This document shows, piece after piece, positions 24,101 through 33,387 of a stretch of 64,000 bases of DNA (positions are counted from its first letter, which is position 1; every line of letters starts with the position of its first letter). Made by a program: the position numbers and the translations under genes. Source of the DNA: [Phialemoniopsis] sp. UDSM-2020 (Eukaryota > Ascomycota > Sordariomycetes > Thyridiales > Thyridiaceae). The notes below the pieces were generated by a model. The model did not search any database. It saw only the letters and a program-made list of their open reading frames with translations, and was not told the DNA's origin. The DNA is taken from assembly GCA_018873225.1 (NCBI GenBank), contig JAEILZ010000007.1:2852001-2916000 (forward strand), written 5' to 3'.

Positions 24101-24119
24101 TCCCGAAGCGTTCTGGTAA
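18153..24119 (+). CDS. Superfamily 1 (UPF1-like) helicase with C-terminal zinc-knuckle array
   Basis: Exons are 18153-18200, 18261-18311, 18369-18428, 18499-18552, 18630-18680, 18751-23894 and 23963-24119, giving about 1,854 aa. The first five exons (48-60 nt, all phase 0) encode an acidic Ser/Thr-rich leader. The last intron (GA|GTAAGT...CAACAG) replaces an early stop with an acidic VVEEE-repeat tail ending in NPEAFW. Ten copies of a 10-residue APADPEQDTP repeat lie at about 640-739. Helicase motifs follow: Walker A PGVAGCGKTT (Lys about 995), Walker B ILDEAARMPE (about 1217), VGDPFQLGPF, TLDSNQGNEADMT and LALTRSIQAE. A zinc-knuckle-like array then reaches GHVKANC. ATP-dependent unwinding of nucleic acid is likely, with RNA or ssDNA binding by the knuckles. 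The biological role is unknown. The tyrosine-recombinase-like gene lies 815 bp downstream on the same strand. Confidence 0.85.
20404..20703 (+). repeat. 30-bp coding minisatellite, ten units
   Basis: Ten uninterrupted 30-bp units encode APADPEQDTP with single changes (one Val for Asp, one Ser for Pro, and a diverged last unit). Units are nearly identical in DNA, differing mainly at GCT/GCG, so the array is young or homogenised. Copy number is expected to vary between strains. Confidence 0.95.
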
Positions 24120-24934
24120 ACCCTGCCAGAGCGTCGACATCGTCAAAGGATCGGTCCCTGTTGGTTTGTGTAAGATTGAAAAGGACAGAGAGGAAAGGAA
24201 GCCCTAGATCGCTGCGCTACACGGCTGTCCCCCGCTGTTGCTCATTTGAGCTTCTGCCATACGGACTTGCTACCGCTTCGAGATTCTGCCAATAGGGCCC
24301 AAGACAATTCAAAAGTTACTGCTTTTCTAAAGACGGCGGCTGCCTACTCGATCGTGATGTGCGTGACTGTCCCAGTGCCATATGCTTTGTGCCATTGACT
24401 GTCGTGACCCATGTTGCGGCCTGTCCGGGATGACATTAAACTACTACGTCCTCGCACTGACGGTAAAATCTGCGGGATAAAGGGCTGACCACCACAAGTA
24501 AGTACTCTGGCATCCTCTTAAGTACTCTGGCCTTCTCTTCGAATACATTTACTGACTGGACCAGGATCTTTGTTTTTCTCTTCGTTTTGTGTTTGTCGAA
24601 AAAAAATTTGCTGTCGCGGGCCAGCCAAGGTCTTGCTTGGAAAGAACTGGACCGACTTTTCTTCCTTCCTTCCCGTTAGTTGTGATGGAACCCTTTCCAG
24701 TAAGTAAGGCACCTACCTAAGCACTTTCCTTCCTCGTGTTTGTATCTGGACTGAATAAATGTGTACCAGTGGACGTAGCTTCCTCGAGAATTCCTCTGTT
24801 AAGCGCGCACAATGCTTGAAATCCTTTTTCCGTCAAGAATCCCCAATTCCCTCCCTTTCAATGTTCACGCAACAACATTCATTTCCTAGCTTTCCACCCA
24901 CTTCATCCTGCTAGTCCGCGTTCCCTAGCCAATC
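24120..24934. other. Intergenic between helicase and recombinase-like genes
   Basis: About 815 bp without a gene. A short direct repeat TAAGTACTCTGG occurs at 24499 and 24519. The final 100 bp (CTTCC-, CACC-rich) is a plausible promoter and leader for the gene at 24935. Confidence 0.5.
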
Positions 24935-27394
24935 ATGAAGCCCCGCAAGTCCACACCCTACAGGATTGTAGGCAGCGGGATTGCCGAATCTCCCTTTGTT
25001 GTACTGGATGAAGAAGAACCAGAACCAGCCGCCTCGATCACTCCCCTGCCGTCTGTCAAACCCTGTTTGGGACAGTCCACCCTCACAAGATGGCTTGTCC
25101 CTAAAGTCAAGCTTGATCAGGACGTTCCCAGAGTCAAAGTGGAACAGGTCGTCCCCAAAGCCCACATTGAACAGGTCGTCCCCAATGTCAAGATTGAGCA
25201 GGTTGTCCCCAGAGTCGAAGTTCAACAGGTCGTCTCCAAAGTCAAGACTGAGTACATTGCCGATGAGGACATCACGCCGGTCCTGAGCGGAGGCACAACG
25301 TCAGAGCCTGATTGGTTTCAAACTGCCAGAGACAACCTCGACAAGTATCAACAGCAAGACACTGACGACGCCGACCTCAGCCTTGCACCTCCTACTCGTC
25401 GGAACCGTATGCTCTGGTTCAATCGTTTCCGCAGCTTCAAGACAGGCGTCTTAGGCAAAGAGGACAACGATATCACTGATGTTGCCCAAATCCGGACTTT
25501 CTTCCTGGCATATCTTGATATCCAAGCCAAGTCCAACCGCCTCGATGTTGATGGCAACAGATTGCCTATGCAGTTCAATACGGCTGAAGAAGGCCTAGAC
25601 CATATCCTCCGACAAGAGAGCTTCGTGTCAGCCAACTTTGTCATCCCACCAAACTTCAGACGCCAGATGCAGTCCGTCTTCGAGGGAGCACTCCAGAAAG
25701 GCCTCCTTACCCGGACACCCGCCCGTAATCCTCAGTGGATCGGATGCCACATGATCCTCGACATCGCAAGGCGTTTCCTACACGATAGAATCGAAAATGG
25801 TGTCTGGTCATGGGATGTCTTGATCTGGAGAGTCTCTCACCTGGTCTGCCTCAACGCTTTCGGGACCAGAGCTGGCGACATGACAGTCTCTAGCGGCTAT
25901 ACAGACATCGAAGACGGCGATCTGCCCTGCATCCGCTGGCGAGATGTCTCTGTGCGCAAGGCAGACGGCAAGATCCACATCCAGGTCGTCCTCAGGTACA
26001 CCAAGAACAACAAGAACGATCCGAGTAACAACGAAACGCACACCCTTACTGAGCTACCTGACAAGTTCGCGGCTGTTTGCCCAGTCCGGTTCATTCTGTC
26101 TATGGCTCTCCGTGTCGGTGCTGTCCAGTTCAAGTCTTCGAAGACCTTGTTGGAATTTCTCGAGTCAGGTAGTCGTCTGGTGTGGACTACTCCAGATAAC
26201 CCTGTGTTCCCAGCTTTCAGCACCGCAGGGATCAGGTTGATTCCTGACAAGCCCGCTATCTCGTCACAGGTTCGGGAGACTCTTAGGTATGCTGGAGATA
26301 TTTACGGTTTCATCGAAGTCCCTGTCCCCCACGACGTTCGTCGAGGAGTAGCAAGAGATGCTGCCCATTTCAAGACGCCACTGCAAGGTACAGACCTTGG
26401 CGCTGCTGCCGATATATTGGGTCATGGCTACCGCCAAAAGGAAGTCACCAGAAAGTACCGAGGGCCCATCGTTGCGGACCACCTCCTCAAGCGTCTTCAA
26501 GAAGCCCCGCGTTATCACTTTGATGATGACAATCTGGCCGCTACGTCGTACAAGAGGAAGAGACTCAGCACAGAAGATGTAGACCAGGCTGTCGAAGATT
26601 GGGATTTCGATCCAGCTTCCAAAAATGACCGTCAGACTGCGAGATCCCGTCACAAGCGCCAACGTCGCGAGAACTGGTCCAAGAGTGTTCCAGTGAAGGC
26701 CTCTTCTTCGTCTGTCAGTCTCGAGTCCGAACCCGATCTTCCCTACTCGATTTCAGACCTCAAGACCACTCTGCCACCGATCCTGACCAGCAGTGTTCGA
26801 GAGTTTGTCGGCTTCTTCTCGAAGATCAACTTATACAGAAGGGCGGATCATAGATACGAGAAAGTCACAGAGGATACTTGCAAAGTCGAAGAAAAGCAGC
26901 GAATTGCCCAAGGTGGTTTTGTTGGCAAAGAGCTCATCCAGGTCGTGGACGATGGCAACTCTCGTGAGCAGAGCGCTCCATTCTTGTACCCATGCGAGTT
27001 TTGTCAGAAGTACAACGGAAAATCGCCGCTTCTCCTCGAATTGCACCAGAAGAATTGCGCCTGGAACCCGGACAACGACAGGCCCATCGTCGTCAGAGAC
27101 TTTCCCTGTGAGAAGTGTGACAGATCGTTCAGCACACCTGGTGCTTATGATTCGCACCTGGCCGAATTCCACAAATCGGCTGCCCCTTGTGAGAAGTGTG
27201 GACAGACCTTTCTAAACGCCAAGCAGCGCAGCAACCACATGACACGCGAGCATGGGACGCTGGACAAGAAGTGCCCGATCGTGGGTTGCGCTTCGAAGAA
27301 GGTCTGGAAAAACGAGGGCACCTTTATCAAGCACGTCGTTGAGGTTCATGACTACACCAATGCTAAGGCCCGCGCGCTGCTGCTGGAGGGTTAA
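24935..27394 (+). CDS. Tyrosine-recombinase-like protein with C-terminal C2H2 zinc fingers
   Basis: The 819-aa single-exon protein starts MKPRKSTPYR. Residues of about 57-108 are 9-residue repeats (VKVEQVVPK, VKIEQVVPR and relatives). A central domain (about 130-520) carries tyrosine recombinase landmarks: Arg312 in NAFGTRAGD (box I), Lys in RYTKNNKN, His466-x-x-Arg469 in PHDVRRG (box II), His497 in ILGHGY and Tyr508 in TRKYRG. A basic linker follows (KRKRLS, RSRHKRQRREN). The C-terminus has about four zinc fingers (CEFCQKY..., CEKCDRSFS..., CEKCGQTFL..., CPIVGCASKK...). The order resembles eukaryotic YR integrases of fungal mobile elements (Crypton or DUF3435/Starship-captain type) with a DNA-binding tail. 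The H-to-Y spacing of 11 is longer than the usual 9-10. Activity is inferred from the residues. No terminal repeats were located. Confidence 0.7.
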   Translation: MKPRKSTPYRIVGSGIAESPFVVLDEEEPEPAASITPLPSVKPCLGQSTLTRWLVPKVKLDQDVPRVKVEQVVPKAHIEQVVPNVKIEQVVPRVEVQQVVSKVKTEYIADEDITPVLSGGTTSEPDWFQTARDNLDKYQQQDTDDADLSLAPPTRRNRMLWFNRFRSFKTGVLGKEDNDITDVAQIRTFFLAYLDIQAKSNRLDVDGNRLPMQFNTAEEGLDHILRQESFVSANFVIPPNFRRQMQSVFEGALQKGLLTRTPARNPQWIGCHMILDIARRFLHDRIENGVWSWDVLIWRVSHLVCLNAFGTRAGDMTVSSGYTDIEDGDLPCIRWRDVSVRKADGKIHIQVVLRYTKNNKNDPSNNETHTLTELPDKFAAVCPVRFILSMALRVGAVQFKSSKTLLEFLESGSRLVWTTPDNPVFPAFSTAGIRLIPDKPAISSQVRETLRYAGDIYGFIEVPVPHDVRRGVARDAAHFKTPLQGTDLGAAADILGHGYRQKEVTRKYRGPIVADHLLKRLQEAPRYHFDDDNLAATSYKRKRLSTEDVDQAVEDWDFDPASKNDRQTARSRHKRQRRENWSKSVPVKASSSSVSLESEPDLPYSISDLKTTLPPILTSSVREFVGFFSKINLYRRADHRYEKVTEDTCKVEEKQRIAQGGFVGKELIQVVDDGNSREQSAPFLYPCEFCQKYNGKSPLLLELHQKNCAWNPDNDRPIVVRDFPCEKCDRSFSTPGAYDSHLAEFHKSAAPCEKCGQTFLNAKQRSNHMTREHGTLDKKCPIVGCASKKVWKNEGTFIKHVVEVHDYTNAKARALLLEG
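25099..25260 (+). repeat. 27-bp coding repeat with repeated psi-K-x-E motifs
   Basis: About six imperfect 27-bp units encode 9-residue repeats of the form VPxVKxEQV. Three contain hydrophobic-Lys-x-Glu (VKVE, VKIE, VKTE), the consensus for SUMO attachment. One unit has AHIE and another VEVQ, which break the motif. Confidence 0.8.
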
Positions 27395-28095
27395 TCCTGG
27401 CAAGGGGGCATTTGGCAAGGAATCTTCTCTATCTCGCTGTTCAACTGTCGGATGTCTGTTTTATTCCGAGAATGTACTCGTATATCGAACGTAGCTATCA
27501 TTGCATCTAAGACAGTTGTCTTGACAAGATCAAACACTTCTGCCCTCAAGATCAATATGGCCAGGTCCGTCGCCCATCTGCTCAACTAAGAGACAGAGAC
27601 AACACTACTTCCAGCCAAACACCACTCTGCTACTAGACTTGTCTAGAAGACATAGCCAGAACGGCGGAGAACAATCGACTTGGGCAGCAGGCGTCGCGTT
27701 CCTAAGATCGTGCCGCAAAGCGGGCCGGGTCTGGCCTGGAGTCAACATCAGGTGAGAGGGCAGCGCACAAGCCAGGACGCACTGTACCGACCTGGGCTGA
27801 AGAGCCAAGTTGCATTTCAGAAGGCTAGCCAGTAGATCCTTTTCTTTTTCTTTCCCACCAGAAAGGCCTAAAATTCCACTAGGCCGAGCGAGGCACACGG
27901 TCAACTTCTCACCCAAACGGCCAAACTTGAAATCACTTCCACACTGACCTTCCGCTCACTTTTCATCCAACCTCAACAAATCCTCCAGATCTTCCCTCTC
28001 TTTCATTCTTCCCTCTTTTTCCCGCACATCGCACAGGATCCCATCTACAACAAGCATCCGATTCGCATCAGAGCGAACATCACTGGCTGCCCAAT
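27395..28095. other. Intergenic between recombinase-like and 671-aa orphan genes
   Basis: About 700 bp with no credible gene. Sequence before 28096 is C/T-rich (TCTTCCCTCTCTTTCATTC), as is common for fungal promoters and leaders. Confidence 0.5.
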
Positions 28096-30111
28096 ATGGC
28101 GACAGCACAACCCCTTCCGGGTACCACTTCGGACGTTGGCCGACCGTATACTCCAGACGAGGTCGATGCTGCGAAGACGAAGGCGCGGGTTGAAATCATT
28201 GAAGGACCTTGGGTGGAATCTGTGTCGACAGACTCCGAGAACCAGGTCAAGAAGGTGACGAAGATGCACACTACCCGCGTGAGCGATCTCACTGTCTACT
28301 ACAACGCTCAAAACAACATCAAGGTGGCCAAGACAATCGAAGACATCAAGCCAGAAGTCTTCATTGCTCTGAAGGGTCTGTGTGATGGAGAACTGCCTCG
28401 TTGCATCAGGAATTCTCTGACTTCAAGGGGATTTACAGAAGTCTGGACTGGACTTAGCAACCCTCAGAAGTCTCCATTCTGGTCCAGATTTACCAAGACT
28501 TCTGAAGGCTCAGGCCTGACTGTTCCAAACCAGTCCAGATATACTGCAGCTCCTACAGGTCCGATCTTTAATGGACTGAACCCCTCTGGTACTGCTTATT
28601 CAGGAGGTCCTCTTACTCAAGCTAGCTTTCTAGCTGCTCCTCGCGAGTCTTACCAACCTCCTTCGATCCCGTCTTCTCACCAGAACCAGCACGCTCTTGG
28701 TCATTCCATGAACTTTCCGACCATTCAGGGAGCGACTGCTGACGGTCAGAGAGCGAAGGAGATGCGGGAGTTGCTCAGTAAGTTGCCCGACCACCAGATT
28801 ATGCAAATCACAAGTCAACTGGGCACTGCTGGTCCTACCGCGCCAAACAGCCAGCTAGAGACATCCCGGCCGCCCGTCAATCCGAATCCCAACAAGTCCA
28901 ACTACCTTGAGTCCAGCTCTGTGCCCGCATCGCAGAAGCGCACGGCCGAAGACGAGGTTACCATTATTGGATCAGACAAGCGTGTCAAGCTCGATGCCGT
29001 TGCTCGTGAGAAATCACTCAAGACTGAGCTATACCGGGAATTCACTCGTATTACCGTGTCCAAGCATTACCCCGAGTTTCTGCGCAAGAAGGACGAGCTC
29101 CAACAGGCGGTGAGCCACGTCGACAAAGGCGATGAGTCTTGGATGATTCCGGACCGGCTAGCCCCGTTCATCACAAATGGAGTCCCTTTCAAACGGACGC
29201 TATGGTACCTGCGGCCTCTGATTCTCGGAGCGGAGGATGATCAAGGCTTACCGAAGCTGGTCGTCGGTCTACTTCCAGTGAACGGCAAGGTCATTCCCAA
29301 CTCGCCCCTCGTCGTCGCCCTTAAGCACAAACTTGGACATATCATCTACTGCTTGGCTAATAAGGCCCTTTCTGGCGACGAGTACAAGGGTGCTAGTGCT
29401 ACACTTACTGTGTCCCAGTTTGTAGCGCTCTGGAACTTTCATGGCTGGACCGATATTGAGCTTGACACCTTTTGTGGTCTCGCCTTAACTCACCCAATCT
29501 GTACCTTCAGCGACATCGCTCTTTGGTCTAAACGAATTGCCGTTTCACGTGGACGTGAACTTGTCAGGACTGATCAAGGTTGGCAAGCATACTATGATGA
29601 GCGGCGACTTCTACACAAAATCAGCCTCGTCTGGTACAAGCAGTCGCAGTACCTGCTTGAGCCAGGCAAACTTAGTACGTCCGGCGTCGTTGTGCAATCG
29701 TGCTATCCTGCGACGGAATGGTCCGGTAGCCTCGCCGCTGATCTCCCACGATATGTTGAGCCTTCCAGCCAGGACCTACCGGGAAAGCCAAGCGCGCCCA
29801 GTCTCACTCAAGGGAATGCCGATCAGTACCAGAGCTTGAAAGACCTTGCGATGGCCCAAATGGATGGGGCTGGAGATGGTCGTCTCGACAACAGTCCTCC
29901 CAGTTCTTTTGAGAGCCTATCTTCTCAGGGTCAGCAAGAACTTGAGCAAGCGACCAAAATGGAGGACAAGCCTGAAGATGTTCTTGCAGAGACCAAGCTT
30001 CTGAAGAGCATCTCCTCTACCAGTCCGGCACAGACGGAGCCAGAGAAGGAGAAACCTACTGAGATCAGCAAGGATGCTCACTTTGGAACCGAGGCGAAGA
30101 ATGCCGATTAG
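28096..30111 (+). CDS. Hypothetical 671-aa protein (orphan) in the helicase/recombinase block
   Basis: One uninterrupted frame of 671 aa starts MATAQPLPG. I recognise no domain. Visible parts are: an N-terminal conserved-looking segment (about 1-140); a Ser/Pro/Gln-rich linker (about 140-270); a KRTAEDEVTIIG-KRVK stretch that could be a nuclear signal; a compact region of about 310-560 rich in Trp, Leu and His (RTLWYLRPLILG, LWNFHGWTDIELD, CGLALTHPICTF, YDERRLLHKISLVWYKQSQ); and an acidic Lys/Glu tail. Length and good codon structure argue for a real gene. It is co-oriented with the helicase and recombinase-like genes. Function is unknown. Confidence 0.75.
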   Translation: MATAQPLPGTTSDVGRPYTPDEVDAAKTKARVEIIEGPWVESVSTDSENQVKKVTKMHTTRVSDLTVYYNAQNNIKVAKTIEDIKPEVFIALKGLCDGELPRCIRNSLTSRGFTEVWTGLSNPQKSPFWSRFTKTSEGSGLTVPNQSRYTAAPTGPIFNGLNPSGTAYSGGPLTQASFLAAPRESYQPPSIPSSHQNQHALGHSMNFPTIQGATADGQRAKEMRELLSKLPDHQIMQITSQLGTAGPTAPNSQLETSRPPVNPNPNKSNYLESSSVPASQKRTAEDEVTIIGSDKRVKLDAVAREKSLKTELYREFTRITVSKHYPEFLRKKDELQQAVSHVDKGDESWMIPDRLAPFITNGVPFKRTLWYLRPLILGAEDDQGLPKLVVGLLPVNGKVIPNSPLVVALKHKLGHIIYCLANKALSGDEYKGASATLTVSQFVALWNFHGWTDIELDTFCGLALTHPICTFSDIALWSKRIAVSRGRELVRTDQGWQAYYDERRLLHKISLVWYKQSQYLLEPGKLSTSGVVVQSCYPATEWSGSLAADLPRYVEPSSQDLPGKPSAPSLTQGNADQYQSLKDLAMAQMDGAGDGRLDNSPPSSFESLSSQGQQELEQATKMEDKPEDVLAETKLLKSISSTSPAQTEPEKEKPTEISKDAHFGTEAKNAD

Positions 30112-33100
30112 CATAACTGCTAAGCTCTTCCTGTTGACGATATCATCTCATTCACGCCGCATCTTTTCAGACCTGTCAAAACTATCACAGTTTCACAGGA
30201 AGGCAAGCGTTTACAGGGTTTTAATTTCTTTCTGTTTTTGCTTTCCTTTTCTTTCAATTACGCCCAGATTGAGGACTTCTTTCCAAGTCATCGACAAGTG
30301 CGTGCGTCAGCAATTGTCTCGAACTCGACGAGACCAACAGTCCAGTATTTCCTTGCACATTGTGCAGATCTGACTACGGACGGCACAACAGTCACAGTCT
30401 CGTCTCCAAGGACGACAGTCTCCTGCTTCAAGGGTAGCTAGACTCAGACGGTGCTTCATGGATGAAAAAATTGCGGTTATTTCGGTTTGCTTTTCGGTCT
30501 TGTCAAAAAGGGAGAGTCTGTCGGCCGGGTGCATCTAATTAGCTCACACCTTTCATAGGTAGTCAGTCTCAATGCTTACCAGTACGGCCAAAACATTCGT
30601 GCAACTTCATAGATGAAATGTGACTAAAGATGACATGTGTGCCAGTGGAGGGAGCGTAGCGGTCGCAATTCAGGCATCCGCCAACATTCTCAAGCCAACT
30701 CGACCATTCTGAGACTGACATGGCAACGCAGCCATCTCTTCTCGGCAGCGCAACCAGGGAGCCCAGCTCGAGCAGGTTTTTCGGTATTAAGGAGCAAAGA
30801 GGAACAAACAATCGCCGGTGGTTCGTGGTCCCACGTAGCTGGCGCCGAGGAGGTGAGAGCCGACATGGCATTGCTAGGACGCAGGTCGATGCACAAATCG
30901 TCAAACAATGTTGATCAAAACTCCAAGAGTAGTTGAGCACTCTGAGATATGCCGTCTGCCGCTCTTCAAGAGAGGGAATGCTAAGTGCATCGGTGGGCTG
31001 ATCGGCGAGGTCGTGGGTGATGTACTTCCAACACAAAGGGACGTCATTACACTCCAACAACGATAAACAGCGTCGGTACAGCATGACTCTTGATGTCGCT
31101 TGACGACTTCATAGCTGAAAGAGGAAGCCGTGTGCGCGACAAACTCGAGCACTCGGTAGAATGTACACAGGGAATCGATCGGTTTAATTGAGAGCACCCG
31201 GTTTCACAACTGCCCGGTGACGGATCGAGGGACAAGTGCAAATCCATCCCCTAGCTAAATGGCCGCAACCAGTCTCCCTGTGTCGGGTTTATCAATCATG
31301 TATTCTACATAATATGTGTTTGGTTCCTCATCGTGGATTTGCCTGCTGGAAAGGGTAGTTTAGTCGCCTCCGTCACGGCCCCTCATACGAAAGGTCGCCG
31401 GGCAATCTAGAGGCTTGAATAGTGGCCGACGGACATGCCCTTGGATTGTAATCCGGCAATGATAGCTGGCATAGACGAAGACAGGCGGCCTTGCAACTAG
31501 GACAAGAGTAGAGAATATGCAAACGAGAGGTTCATAAAGTTGGACGGTAGCCAATTGGTGGATTGACGCCAACCAGGTACCTCCTTAACAGCGCACACCC
31601 GCTACACATAAGGATACCTGCCGATACCCGTTTGAGGTGGAAGAATTAAATATCTATCGAGTGCCCAACTTTGATCGAGAACGTTTGCCAGTTGCAGTAA
31701 TCTCTTTGATGAGCAGGACGTGTGCGGGACTGTCGGCGGTTTGCGGTCGGCGGTAGTTGACAACGCACGTGGTGGGGCGGCCGAAAGTGGGTCCGGCTTC
31801 GGGATCCCGACCAACCTCCCCTCTAACCATGCTTGGTTCTCCCCAGCCAACGCAGGATGCTATCGACCTCGGGTGTGCTGTTTTTGGTATCCGCCAGGCT
31901 GGGCAAGGCCTCCAGAGCTTCAGAATCGGCCAGCATGATAACATTGCATCGCCCATACCGAACCATCGTTACGGAGCATCAAACTTTAGCTGAACCTTGA
32001 CTGTCCCCAGCAGGTTGGGCAAACCAGGACCCAAACATCTGCTCCTGGGCCATCTTCACCTTCGACAAAACCATACACTATGCCCTTCACAGGAGGGAGC
32101 TCGGTCATAGGCTGGCTGAGGAAACAAAAGCGGCACCTCCGGTACCACCCAGGATCTCCCAAGCTCCGACCAATGCCAGCACCCTGTCTCACCCCTCCCA
32201 GAGTTTCTGTGACTAATGATTCTGCTCATCCCTTGCTATCAGACCCACTTAGAACCCAGCCACACCAGAAATTCCCGCACCCGAACTGCCACCACCCACC
32301 GCTCTGCCAAATCACCCAGGACTTGGAAAACTATATAAGGAGTGCTTTTTCCCGTTTCCTTTCCCTTTCCCTTCTTGTTCTGGAGCTCTCTTTGGTCCGC
32401 CAGCCCTGTACCCTACATTTTAAATGATTTTTGAGTTGCTAACATGTCTCACAGCCTGTCAGTACCCTCCTTGGACCTTCACCGGCCACACGACTCCCAC
32501 ACGGGGACTCGAAACATTCACAGCTTTGCTAACCTGTCTTTTCTCAATAGTTTGGCTTAGATCAAGTGTAGTATCTGTTCTTTTCAGTTTAATCTCTGAA
32601 ACTACTCTACGGAGTAGATTTTTTGATTATTCTAATTTTTGTCCTTCGGAGGACGGTCCTCTGGGCTTGCCCATGATCGACCTCCACTGTGTCCTTGGTA
32701 TCACACTACCTCCAAGAGACGCGAACCATTTTTTCATTGCAATCTCGGGCTTGCCCCGGGATGTGAGGAAGAAATATGATTTGCTTATGATGCCTGTCTG
32801 AAATATTTACATAGATATCCTGTGTGGTGGAAATATTGTGCCGAACCCTAATTGTGCAGTATGCGAGCAGTACATAAGACTAATGTTGTTCCAAGTCGTT
32901 CTGTGACGATTGAAATGAATCTGCGGGAAAGGAGGTCACCTGTAGACTGCGCGTTAAGATACTGTTCCTGAGATCTCCTTTGTTACTATCATAAATCAGA
33001 TACATGAGAAGAATCGACGTCGTGATGTCTCTGCGCGGATTGGATGTAGCAAATTGCCGCTCTGGTACTCTCGAGTCCTCTTCCAGTGAGGTGCCGCTAA

Positions 33101-33387
33101 ATTACAGTTGTATGTGCGCTAGTGCAGGCCCCTGAGGGGCGTTCCTGGGCGCCGAGACCCATCGACTGGCAACCGGGAGATTTGCATGTCAACAAATCGG
33201 AAGAAAAGTTGAGCCCTGTGTAGCAGAGCGAGCCGCCACGACACACCATTCGACCTCCTTTTGTCCCACGCGACGGAAAAGAAGAGCCTTGACCGCTACG
33301 GCTTTGCTCTTCTCTTCAAGATAGTTGTGCTCTCGCACAAAGTGACCTACACATCGTTGCGAACCAGTGCAGTTGTCTCCTGTCAAG
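30112..33387. other. Gene-poor intergenic region
   Basis: About 3.3 kb with only unsupported frames. The longest is minus 30569-31084 (171 codons, no family features). An A/T-rich patch is at 32570-32650 and a C/T run is at 32350-32385. It marks the transition from the accessory block to housekeeping genes. Confidence 0.5.

Larger units (their letters stand above)
18153..30111 (+). mobile_element. Candidate mobile element core: helicase + tyrosine-recombinase-like + orphan
   Basis: Three long genes on one strand are embedded in relic-rich, gene-poor DNA between ordinary gene sets. One encodes an integrase-like protein with DNA-binding fingers, one a helicase with a decayed paralogue 10 kb upstream, and one an orphan. 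The content fits a DNA element that moves by a tyrosine recombinase and may use its helicase. Against this, no inverted repeats, target duplications or boundaries were found, and the genes could be independent lineage-specific loci. The coordinates are those of the genes, not of element ends. Confidence 0.35.

Noticed and set aside
24420..24470. Apparent similarity of GTCC-GG-ATGAC-TTAAA to the 86-bp repeat upstream of the helicase
   Set aside because: Only short scattered matches; not enough to call a second copy or an element end.
17400..30600. Terminal inverted repeats or target duplications around the helicase/recombinase block
   Set aside because: None could be found by eye; ends remain undefined.
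30569..31084. 171-codon minus-strand frame
   Set aside because: No family features, no splice context and ordinary composition; likely chance in a gene-poor region.
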